From the NCBI GenBank assembly GCA_018660305.1, contig JABJKO010000196.1, positions 1 through 16,259 on the forward strand: a stretch of DNA of 16,259 nucleotides, written 5' to 3'. The position numbers and the translations under genes were made by a program. This DNA is from Rhodospirillaceae bacterium. Lineage in GTDB: Bacteria > Pseudomonadota > Alphaproteobacteria > MPNO01 > UBA2964. The number at the start of each line of letters is the position of its first letter. Position 1 is the first letter of the stretch. This document shows positions 7,318 through 14,165 of the stretch, piece by piece. Below the pieces are notes generated by a model, which saw only the letters and a list, made by a program, of their open reading frames with translations, searched no databases and was not told where the DNA came from.

Positions 7318-8226
7318 TTAGAATGATCCCACGTCATTGGGTCCCGGGCCGACCGGTATCTGTGTCACCTCCACCTCGTCGCCGATGGTGAATTGCATCA
7401 GATCTTCGCCGACAATCAGCGGACCATCATACGTACCCCGCGTCGCCGGGATCAGATCGTCGGACGTGGCCCCGCCGAACAGCAGGATATGGGTATAGGC
7501 GGCAAGCTTGGGCTTGGTGCGTGAAAACACCTTGCCGGCATCCTCGGGGATGGTGTGGTTGCGCCTTATGCGTTCCAGATTGGCCTGTTCCATACCCTCG
7601 CCCATGCCATGGGTCACCTCATGGACCAGAAGATCCGCGTTCTGCGCATGGCTGATGAGGTTTTCGTTGTAGGTGGTGTCGCCGGACAGCACCACGGAAT
7701 GCCCGTCGTAATCAATGCGATAGCCATAGGCGGCGAGCTGCTCGCCGCCATGATCGACCTGGAACGCGGTGATGGTGATGCCGTCTTCGTCATAGACCAC
7801 TCCCTCCTCGAACTCGGTTGATTCCAGCTTTACGCCCTCGGGATCATAGGAGTGGGCGCGGACGCGGATGTCGGTGGCGAAGGCCAGCGGCAGATGTTCG
7901 GCCATCTGGTGCGTGCCCTCCGGCCCCCATAGCTTGAGCGGCCGGGTCCGCTTGCCCCACGGCCGTCCGATCCAGCCGGTGAGCCACAGATCCGTAAAGC
8001 CCACCAGATGATCCGAATGGTGATGGGTGAGAAACATCCCGTCGATATCGCCAAACGGAATCCCTAGCTGAAACAGTCGCTGCAACGCGCCACGCCCGGC
8101 ATCGAACTGGAACTTCCTGCCGCCCACCTCCACCAGGGTGCTGGGCCCGAACCGGTTGAGCACTGGCGGTGGCGCCCCGGTCCCCAGAAGCGTGACGCGA
8201 AAAATATCTGACGATGACCCGGCCAT
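7318..8226 (-). CDS. Metallo-beta-lactamase-fold hydrolase (RNase Z / arylsulfatase-like)
   Basis: This 302-residue protein shows the RNase Z-type opening FRVTLLGTGAPPP. Metal site THHHSDH (67-73) provides His68, His70, Asp72 and His73. Further ligands are His in LLVHEVTH (202-206), Asp183 in LSGDTTY, and His246 in AYTHILLF. The arrangement is that of the ElaC/arylsulfatase group, which cleaves phosphodiesters, sulfate esters or lactone-like bonds. The insertion WLTGWIGRPWGKRTRPLKLWGP is typical of the group. True tRNase Z function is unlikely to be the whole story, because free-living bacteria keep several non-tRNA paralogues; the substrate is unknown. ATG 8226 follows GGGAGTG and directly precedes the first conserved strand. 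An in-frame start at 8370 would translate the terminator of the next gene and is rejected. There is no signal peptide, so it is cytoplasmic. Confidence 0.87.
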   Translation of the reverse strand: MAGSSSDIFRVTLLGTGAPPPVLNRFGPSTLVEVGGRKFQFDAGRGALQRLFQLGIPFGDIDGMFLTHHHSDHLVGFTDLWLTGWIGRPWGKRTRPLKLWGPEGTHQMAEHLPLAFATDIRVRAHSYDPEGVKLESTEFEEGVVYDEDGITITAFQVDHGGEQLAAYGYRIDYDGHSVVLSGDTTYNENLISHAQNADLLVHEVTHGMGEGMEQANLERIRRNHTIPEDAGKVFSRTKPKLAAYTHILLFGGATSDDLIPATRGTYDGPLIVGEDLMQFTIGDEVEVTQIPVGPGPNDVGSF

Positions 8227-8322
8227 GAGGCACTCCCGGTTGTTGTTCTTTGATGGCTCATGGTCGCGCGTTTTGCCTGGCTGAACAAGGCGGAGGGCCC
8301 GTCCGGCAGCATACAGCACGGC

Positions 8323-8366
8323 CAAAAAGAAGCGGCGGACCTGCCCTATGACGGGGGACCGCCGCT
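8323..8366 (-). terminator. Rho-independent terminator of the PEP-CTERM gene
   Basis: AGCGGCGG (8331-8338) and CCGCCGCT (8359-8366) form a perfect 8-bp stem. On the minus strand it is followed by a T-rich tail (bases 8323-8330 read TCTTTTTG). It lies 30 bases beyond the stop of the minus-strand PEP-CTERM gene and isolates it from the hydrolase downstream. Confidence 0.75.
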
Positions 8367-8395
8367 CCAATGAGTTGCCAGAATTTCAGGTGGCG

Positions 8396-9016
8396 TCAGG
8401 CAGCCTTTTTGCGTCGGGCAAAGCCGAGACCCGCGAGGCCGAGGCCGAACAGGGCAAGCGTGCCGGGTTCGGGAACATCGAATGTGGGGTACTGGATAAG
8501 CCCCCCGAAGCCTGCCTCAAAGAAAAAAGTCACCTGCAGAGCGTCGGTGCCGGCCGCGACCGGCGAACCATCCGGTGAAAAGGGTTCATTAAAGAACACG
8601 TCCAGGGTATTCGCTGTGAGAATGGTGCTGGCACAGGTGAGGCCACCACCGCCATCACAGCTCACGCCTATCGAAGGAGCAAAGGATAATACTAAATCTT
8701 CCCATTCCCAGTGGAAATCCGTCCAGGGGGTACCGGATTCGTTGACGACGGTCTCCACAAGAGCGCTTTCGACCCTGCTATTCCAGATGATTTCATGCTG
8801 TACGTTGTCAAAGAACGTCTTGGTGCAGGTTTCGGTGGAACCATCCAGATCACAATTGAGGGACACATTGACTTCATCGGTGCCGGCGGGATTGCTGCCG
8901 GCAGTTCCGTTATGGCTAATAATAAGCGCCGAGGCGTGGGATGCGGCCGCGCCGAGAACTGAAAAGGCAACGGCGGCACAGGCGGTGATAAGAAGTTTGC
9001 TGGTCTTTGTGGGCAT
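8396..9016 (-). CDS. PEP-CTERM sorting-domain exported protein
   Basis: This 206-residue protein is made for export and exosortase processing. Residues 1-30 are a signal peptide ending ASHASA. Residues 181-206 are a PEP-CTERM signal: VPEPGTLALFG, a hydrophobic stretch LGLAGLGF, and the basic tail ARRKKAA. In the known system an exosortase (XrtA/EpsH type) cuts at PEP and the protein is placed at the cell surface or in extracellular polymer. The mature part (about 31-180) is acidic, rich in Ser, Thr, Gly and Asp, with two close cysteine pairs (55/64 and 120/128) that may form disulfides. I recognise no catalytic domain. No exosortase or exopolysaccharide gene is in the window. Translation starts at ATG 9016 behind GGAG. 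The gene is monocistronic, with its own terminator and a sigma-54 promoter. Confidence 0.93.
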   Translation of the reverse strand: MPTKTSKLLITACAAVAFSVLGAAASHASALIISHNGTAGSNPAGTDEVNVSLNCDLDGSTETCTKTFFDNVQHEIIWNSRVESALVETVVNESGTPWTDFHWEWEDLVLSFAPSIGVSCDGGGGLTCASTILTANTLDVFFNEPFSPDGSPVAAGTDALQVTFFFEAGFGGLIQYPTFDVPEPGTLALFGLGLAGLGFARRKKAA

Positions 9017-9104
9017 AGAAAATTCTCCATCGGTTTTGCGATGGAGCCAACAGATTTCACACTGCAGGGCCCGTCGCGGTTACAACAAGCCCACCCGCTT
9101 TTCT

Positions 9105-9124
9105 CCATGCAATTTCCGTGCCAA
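9105..9124 (-). promoter_or_regulatory. Sigma-54 (RpoN) promoter of the PEP-CTERM gene
   Basis: On the minus strand the bases read TTGGCACGGAAATTGCAT, matching the -24/-12 consensus TGGCACG-N4-TTGCW. GG is at 9122-9121 and GC at 9110-9109, with the required 10-base spacing. Transcription would start near 9097, leaving an untranslated leader of about 80 bases before ATG 9016. The region upstream (9125-9301) is non-coding and long enough to hold enhancer sites for an AAA+ activator; no site can be assigned with confidence. Confidence 0.88.
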
Positions 9125-9301
9125 CCGGGTTAACGCGGGCTCTTAAGCCCATGACGATGGTTAAGGGGATGGGGCCAAAATCGGGATTGTAAAATCCACC
9201 GACACCCAATTGTTAACGGCGGCGATTTTCGGGGACGTCCGGTGTCCGGGCATGGCCAACTCTCGCCACGATGGGGCGTCCCGAGACAGCGTTAAAAACC
9301 G

Positions 9302-10210
9302 TCAGGCCGAAACGGGCCTGTCCGCCATCCATTGCCGCACGGTTTCCACCCACTTATTGCCGCGCCGCCCCTGATCCAGATTGTTGTCATAATGATCGAA
9401 GCCGGAGAACACGTGGTATTCCACAGGACAGCCCTCTTCTGTGAGCGCGTCGCGCATGGCCAGACTGGTGGCGATCACGTGGGGGAAATCATTTTCGCCG
9501 TGTGAGATAAAGAACGGCGTCCGCAACCCCTCCACATAGGTGATGGCGCTGGCCTGAGCGACATGTTCGGGTTTGGTGAAGAGCTGGCGCTGCAACCGTT
9601 CGGTGGTGCTGCCCGGCGCCGGATTGTTGTCGCGGTGATCATAGGGACAGCTGGTCGCGACGCAGGCCTTGATAACGTCGTCCGGCAAATCGTAATCGCC
9701 ATAAAGATCGCGCCGCACCGTCGCCAACGCCGCCAGCGCGGCGCCCGCCGACCAGCCGCCGATGAACAGCCGTTCGGAATCACCGCCATGATTGGCGATG
9801 TTGTGATAAACCCAAGAAAGTCCGGCCAGCACATCGTCCAGCGCGGCAGGGAACTTGTTCTCCGGCGCGAGACGATAGGACAGGGAGACAAAGATCGCCG
9901 GCAAATCGATCAGCGCCGGCGCCATGAAGCCGTTCCATTCCTTGTAACCGAAAGTCCAGCCACCGCCATGGCAGAACAGGATCACCGGCACACCGTCCTG
10001 ATGATTCGCCAGCGCCGCCTCGTCGGGCAGGTAGAGATCCAGCTTCTGGTAATAATCCTCGCCAAAGGCCACATCGGGCACGGTGCGGCACGATTCAGCC
10101 GCCTCCGCCGAACGGGCCAGTGCCGTTGCGGCGTAGCGTTCGAACTCCTCCACCCTGTTGGGGTTGAGGCTGGCCCGCGGCGGCTGCGGTTTCAGATCAT
10201 CAAATGCCAA
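9302..10210 (-). CDS. Alpha/beta hydrolase (esterase/lipase, HSL-like), TTG start
   Basis: This 302-residue cytoplasmic serine hydrolase has HGGGW (81-85) as oxyanion hole, GWSAG (152-156) with nucleophile Ser154, Asp241 in HGENDFP and His273 in GFDHYD as catalytic triad. SYRLAPENKFPAALDD after the oxyanion motif is characteristic of the hormone-sensitive-lipase/kynurenine-formamidase group. Substrates could be carboxylic esters or arylformamides. The start is TTG at 10210: GAGGAA lies five bases upstream and the next in-frame ATG (near residue 96) would remove the oxyanion hole. The gene stands between the PEP-CTERM upstream region and a palindromic repeat, so it is probably transcribed on its own or from the binding-protein gene upstream. 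Confidence 0.9.
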   Translation of the reverse strand: MAFDDLKPQPPRASLNPNRVEEFERYAATALARSAEAAESCRTVPDVAFGEDYYQKLDLYLPDEAALANHQDGVPVILFCHGGGWTFGYKEWNGFMAPALIDLPAIFVSLSYRLAPENKFPAALDDVLAGLSWVYHNIANHGGDSERLFIGGWSAGAALAALATVRRDLYGDYDLPDDVIKACVATSCPYDHRDNNPAPGSTTERLQRQLFTKPEHVAQASAITYVEGLRTPFFISHGENDFPHVIATSLAMRDALTEEGCPVEYHVFSGFDHYDNNLDQGRRGNKWVETVRQWMADRPVSA

Positions 10211-10214
10211 TTTC

Positions 10215-10220
10215 TTCCTC
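10215..10220 (-). promoter_or_regulatory. Ribosome binding site supporting a TTG start codon
   Basis: GAGGAA on the minus strand ends four to five bases before TTG 10210. No in-frame ATG or GTG is nearby, so this site decides the start of the hydrolase gene. Confidence 0.75.
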
Positions 10221-10257
10221 TATAGAATACCTTCTTCGATCGGATCATTTACGACGA

Positions 10258-10369
10258 CCCACCTCCCCTAACCCCTCCCCCCGAAGGGCGGAGGGGGACG
10301 CGTTTACAACTACCAAACTTATTCCCTCTCTGCCCCTTAGGGGCGGAGAGGGTTAGGGAGAGGTGGGGG
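10258..10369. repeat. GC-rich palindromic repeat element with two inner hairpins
   Basis: Outer arms 10258-10274 and 10350-10369 are complementary apart from a one-base length difference (CCCACCTCCCCTAACCC against CCCACCTCTCCCTAACCC). Inside, CCCCTCC pairs with GGAGGGG, and CCCTCTCTGCCCC pairs with GGGGCGGAGAGGG around a TTA loop with one wobble. It begins right after the stop of the TctC-type gene and is related to the element at 5372-5465. Confidence 0.8.
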
Positions 10370-10374
10370 AACTC

Positions 10375-11418
10375 TTATTTTTTCTTCTTTTTCTTCTTCT
10401 TGACCAGCAGCTTGGCGGCGGCGGCGATGGTCGGCTTCGGCATTCCGGCAAGCTTTGTCACCAGCGCCGACATTTCCGAAGGACCGATGGGTTCGACAAT
10501 CAGCCGGGTGCGCTTGGCGTCCTTCAGGAATTTGGGATCCTTCATGGTCGCCGCGAAGGCGCTGCGCAAGGCCGCGATGCGGGCCTTGGGCAGGCCCGGG
10601 GCCGCCGTATAGGGCCGGCCCATCTCCTGCGGGATCATCAGGAAGGTCAGCAGATCGCGCTCCGACTGGCCCTTGATCATGTCCATGACCATGGGCACCC
10701 CCTTCAGGGCGGGATGGGGCATGAGCCCGATCTGGGCCAGAATGTTGAGCTTCTTGCCGGAAAACCAGGCGGGGTTGGAGGCCAGCAGCGTCTGGTAGGC
10801 CATGCCGCAGATGCCGTCCGCCTCGCCGCGGGTGACAGCAAGGCGGGCGCCCGATGCCTTGTAGCCCTGAACCACCTTGAACTTGGTCCCCAACACCGCA
10901 TTTAAAAGCGTCGGATAGACCGCCGCATTGCCGGTGGCGCCGGTGGCCGCCACCACGGTCTGGCGCGCCTTGGTGTCAGAGAACGTGCGGGTCTTGCTGG
11001 CATGCCAGGTGGCGCAGATGTTCTGCAGCTTGCCGATGCTGCCGATCCAGGCGAATTTCTTTATGTCGAACTTGGGGCCTTTCTTACCGACGATGGGCGC
11101 GATGGGCAGACTGTTGAACACCGCTGCAAACACCGAGCCGTCCTTGGGCGCGACATTATACATGTAGTTCGCCGCCTTGATGGAGGCGCCGCCCGGCATG
11201 TTCTGCGGCACGATATGGGGATTGCCCGGAATATGGCGACCCATATGACGGCCCAGCACGCGGGAATAGGTATCATACCCGCCGCCGGCGCCGGAGCCGA
11301 TCAGCATGGTGATGTTGCGGCCCTTGTAGAAATTCGCGACCTCATCGGCAAACGCCGTACCCGCAAGGGGTATGATGGCGATGGCCAAAGCGGCAACTCT
11401 GATGATCAACCGTTTCAT
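10375..11418 (-). CDS. Tripartite tricarboxylate transporter solute-binding protein (Bug/TctC family)
   Basis: This 347-residue protein is a periplasmic receptor for carboxylates or related small molecules. Residues 1-24 are a signal peptide (MKRLIIR, hydrophobic core, AFA cleavage). The mature protein shows the Bug/TctC pattern: FYKGRNITMLIGSGAGGGYD near 30-49, then GRHIPGNPHIVPQNMPGGAS and NYMYNVAPKDGSVFA. The domain-2 region is around AATGATGNAAVYPTLLNAVLG, followed by GEADGICG. The TctA/TctB membrane partners are absent here, as is usual for the many orphan Bug proteins. Residues 340-347 are eight lysines encoded by mixed AAA and AAG codons, an unusual C-terminus. ATG 11418 follows GGGAGA. 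A duplicated 10-base sequence lies just upstream. Confidence 0.9.
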   Translation of the reverse strand: MKRLIIRVAALAIAIIPLAGTAFADEVANFYKGRNITMLIGSGAGGGYDTYSRVLGRHMGRHIPGNPHIVPQNMPGGASIKAANYMYNVAPKDGSVFAAVFNSLPIAPIVGKKGPKFDIKKFAWIGSIGKLQNICATWHASKTRTFSDTKARQTVVAATGATGNAAVYPTLLNAVLGTKFKVVQGYKASGARLAVTRGEADGICGMAYQTLLASNPAWFSGKKLNILAQIGLMPHPALKGVPMVMDMIKGQSERDLLTFLMIPQEMGRPYTAAPGLPKARIAALRSAFAATMKDPKFLKDAKRTRLIVEPIGPSEMSALVTKLAGMPKPTIAAAAKLLVKKKKKKKK

Positions 11419-11432
11419 AGTTCATCTCCCTG

Positions 11433-11456
11433 TTTGATTTATTGGCTTTGATTTAT
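11433..11456 (-). repeat. 10-base direct repeat in the leader of the TctC-type gene
   Basis: TTTGATTTAT occurs at 11433-11442 and again at 11447-11456, 14 bases apart, within 40 bases upstream of the ATG in otherwise GC-rich DNA. It could be a regulator-binding or AT-rich promoter element; function is unknown. Confidence 0.45.
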
Positions 11457-11624
11457 GGGGAGAAGCCTACACCCGGGATTTCCATCCGCATAGGTGCGAC
11501 GGTGCAGAACAGAATGCTCCCCAGGCGCGCTCCGGCCCGCCAAGCCTACCGCCTGTTTTCCGTCGGATGGCACCCGCTGTTGGCCCATCTTGGACCTCAG
11601 CGCCCGTGAAGCAAACTTCCGCTA

Positions 11625-12488
11625 TCAGGCCGCTTCTTGCAGAGCATGAAGCCGGTGGGCGATGAATGTCTTGAGCATTTCGTGAGCGCGATCGGTTTCA
11701 GGCCCAGGTTCGAGCACCCACATGTGGTCGCAACCCTCGAAGACCGTGACGTCACACTCGCCACCGGCAGCACGGTAGGTTTCACCGAATTTTATCTGAA
11801 ATGCCGGCAGGACGTTGTCATCAAGTCCGCCCTGCATCACCAGCATCGGCGGCAATTCAACCGGCTCCTTGCGCTCAAGGATCATTTGCGGGTTGCCTTC
11901 TTCGATGTCGCTGAAGGGATTGAAATATACGTGGTGGCGATCCGCCATTTCCTGACGTCCCTTGGCAAGCGCGTTGTTGTAGCGTGCCAACGGATCGCTG
12001 ATCGGCGACCGCGCCGCCACATAGTGCACACGCGCGTCAATCTCTCTGTGTCCTTCCAACGGCAGTGCGTTGTAGCGCGGGTCTTGCGGCCGCATGCCGA
12101 GCAACTGTGCCACGTGGCCGCCACTGGAACTGCCGAGCAAGCCCATCGTGGACGGATCGCCCTTCCAGCCGGGCGCTTTCATCTTCAGCCAGCGAATGCC
12201 GTAGTTCGCGTCCTGCACCGAGGCAGGATACGGAGCTTCACCGCCCAGGCGAAGATCGACGGACACCGTCAGGAGCCCGCTACGCGCCATGGCTTCGGCC
12301 ATTGGTACATTGGCCATGCGGTCCTTGAACGTCCAGGCACCACCGTGCAGGTCGAGCAATACCGGAAACGGCCCCTCACCGATCGGTTGATAGATTCGGG
12401 CGAGCAGCATGCGCGTGGGGACGTGTCTGAAATCCTCTTCCCAAATCTTGATTTCGTAATTTGCTTTTGGGTCGTAGTTGGCTGTCAT
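11625..12488 (-). CDS. Alpha/beta hydrolase (esterase/lipase-like)
   Basis: This 287-residue serine hydrolase has oxyanion-hole motif HGGAW (48-52), nucleophile elbow GSSSG (119-123) with Ser121, acid residue in GGLDDNVLP (Asp223 or Asp224) and His255 in GCDHMW. There is no signal peptide. It belongs to the BD-FAE/HSL-like group and is only distantly similar to the other hydrolase in this window, so the two are not a recent duplication. The natural ester is unknown. ATG 12488 is preceded by AGGGA at a slightly long distance. The gene is flanked by non-coding stretches on both sides (about 206 and 257 bases) and appears to be its own transcription unit. Confidence 0.88.
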   Translation of the reverse strand: MTANYDPKANYEIKIWEEDFRHVPTRMLLARIYQPIGEGPFPVLLDLHGGAWTFKDRMANVPMAEAMARSGLLTVSVDLRLGGEAPYPASVQDANYGIRWLKMKAPGWKGDPSTMGLLGSSSGGHVAQLLGMRPQDPRYNALPLEGHREIDARVHYVAARSPISDPLARYNNALAKGRQEMADRHHVYFNPFSDIEEGNPQMILERKEPVELPPMLVMQGGLDDNVLPAFQIKFGETYRAAGGECDVTVFEGCDHMWVLEPGPETDRAHEMLKTFIAHRLHALQEAA

Positions 12489-12745
12489 CGGGGCTGTTCC
12501 CTATCATCGCTGGTGTCGGGTTACCGCAAGCCTGCTGTGGACGCGTTCTTCCGCCACAGCATTTTCAATTCACGCGCTTTCATTGAAAGTCTATTCGTCA
12601 GTCGTTGGGGAGTCCATCACGCCTCATTTACTGGCTACAAACGGGCTCCCGACCAACGAAATTTGGTGTCTCGAACCATTGAGGCCACCGGGAGATCACC
12701 GGTCAAAACCGGACATGAAACACCGGTCGCGACAAGCAAGCGGGG
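12489..12745. other. Non-coding gap upstream of the second hydrolase
   Basis: No gene is supported here. It contains an odd palindrome CTTTCATTGAAAG (12577-12589), overlapping a wider TTTCAAT...ATTGAAA inverted repeat (12563-12569, 12582-12588). These lie about 90 bases upstream of the hydrolase ATG and could be an operator. The rest shows nothing recognisable. Confidence 0.35.
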
Positions 12746-13945
12746 TCAGGATTTCAGGCAGTCCCGCAGGATGGCGATGCTATGGTCGAATTCTTCCGGT
12801 TTGACGGCGCCGAACGAGAAACGGAACAGCTGCCTGTAAGGCCCGTCGTCGCCGCGCCGCAGCATGTCGCACAAGGTGCCGGGCAGGATGGCGGCGTTCT
12901 TCTGGAACAGCCGTTCGTTGAACTCGCGGGCACTGAGATCCCCGGGTAGTTTTCCCCAGTGATAAAAACCGCCATCGCCGGTGTGGAGTTCCATGCCGAG
13001 ATCGGTGAAGGCCTCGCGGTATTTGTTGCGCTGTGACGCGAAGAACTCAGAGACTGCCACGCGCGCTTGAGCGACCCGTTTCAGGTCCAGCAGTTTCGCC
13101 ACAAAGAGCTGCGACGCGCGGGACACGCCGCCCATGCCGAGGGACGAATAGTTGCGGAATATCTCGATGTTCTTCTTCGACGCGATGGCCCAACCGGTGC
13201 GCATGCCGGGCACCTGCAACCCCTTGGTGGCGGCGCCGATGACAAACAGATTCGTATGATCGATATCACGGACATACTTCATGGCGCTGACCGGGTCCGG
13301 CGAATGGAAGAACTCATAGGCTTCATCGATGATGCCGCCCTGCCCCTCCGCCGAGCAGAATTTCACCAGGGCCTCCAGCGCATGGCCGGTCCATGTGACG
13401 CCGGTGGGATTGCACGGGTTGCTCTTGAGGATAAAAGGTGAGGCGCCGGGGGCAATATCCGCCGCGTCATAATCCTTGATGGACGGGCGGAAGCCACTGG
13501 CTTCATTGCTGGGAACGATGCTCAGTTTGCGGTCCAGCAGTTTCAGCACGTCGTAATAGGGCGTGTATTCGGTTTCCTCAATCAGGATTTGAAACTCGGG
13601 CTGCAGGAAACACAAGGTCGCAAACAGCGCCGGCCGCCCGCCGGCAAAGACGGCAATGTTGTCCGTCGTCAGATCGGAATCATAGAAGTGATTGTAGTAA
13701 TCGCGGATCGCCTCCAGCAGCGCCGTGGTCCCCGTCGCCGGCGGATATTTGAGATCCAGCGCGTCGAATTCGATGCTGGAGGGAAGTGCGGGGCCGCCCG
13801 GAAGCTGGGTGGTCATGGGAAATCCCTGGGCCCACGGATGGGTCCCCGGATCCCCGAGATAGGCTCCCGATGAATCCTGAAAGGCGAAAAGCACTTCGTA
13901 GATTCCCATGGGCGGAAACTGGCGCAGAACTGACTGATCGGACAT
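12746..13945 (-). CDS. PLP-dependent aminotransferase, class I/II fold
   Basis: This 399-residue fold-type I enzyme would transfer an amino group using pyridoxal phosphate. Visible landmarks (numbered from the chosen start) are the AGGRPALFATL cofactor-phosphate loop near 101, SNPCNPTG at 175-182, Asp207 in IIDEAYEFF (pyridine nitrogen), and Schiff-base Lys241 in GAATKGLQVPGMRTGW with Arg249. The C-terminal substrate-carboxylate arginine is in FRFSFG. Length is normal. The amino acid specificity cannot be read from sequence. ATG 13945 (MSDQSVLRQF) is preferred. ATG 13951 and TTG 13966 are in frame and possible, and none has a good ribosome binding site at ideal distance. It is divergent from the selenoprotein gene, with a 220-base shared intergenic region. 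Confidence 0.87.
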   Translation of the reverse strand: MSDQSVLRQFPPMGIYEVLFAFQDSSGAYLGDPGTHPWAQGFPMTTQLPGGPALPSSIEFDALDLKYPPATGTTALLEAIRDYYNHFYDSDLTTDNIAVFAGGRPALFATLCFLQPEFQILIEETEYTPYYDVLKLLDRKLSIVPSNEASGFRPSIKDYDAADIAPGASPFILKSNPCNPTGVTWTGHALEALVKFCSAEGQGGIIDEAYEFFHSPDPVSAMKYVRDIDHTNLFVIGAATKGLQVPGMRTGWAIASKKNIEIFRNYSSLGMGGVSRASQLFVAKLLDLKRVAQARVAVSEFFASQRNKYREAFTDLGMELHTGDGGFYHWGKLPGDLSAREFNERLFQKNAAILPGTLCDMLRRGDDGPYRQLFRFSFGAVKPEEFDHSIAILRDCLKS

Positions 13946-14152
13946 TACCATCACACATAGCTGCAAGAATTCCGCCCCTTGCTAGCGTCTATCCGCGAGT
14001 CGGACTAGCGCAAAATTCGCCCGCCGCGCTGGCTTCACATTCCCTTGATGAAGCCGCCCGCGGGCCGGTCCGTCCTTGAAGAAGCAATCTTCTCATAGGA
14101 GACTATGGGCCAGACAACCCATTTGCTAAGGTCAGCGGCGAAGGTTCATAAA

Positions 14153-14158
14153 AAGGAG
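14153..14158 (+). promoter_or_regulatory. Ribosome binding site of the deiodinase-like gene
   Basis: AAGGAG lies seven bases before ATG 14166 and sets the start of the selenoprotein gene rather than the out-of-frame ATG at 14105. Confidence 0.85.
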
Positions 14159-14165
14159 CAGCGAG

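Noticed and set aside
8227..8370. N-terminal extension of the metallo-hydrolase
   Set aside because: It would cover the terminator of the PEP-CTERM gene; ATG 8226 has a good ribosome binding site.
11637..12839. 400-residue plus-strand ORF
   Set aside because: It is antisense to the alpha/beta hydrolase and runs over a non-coding gap into the aminotransferase gene; it has no family motif.
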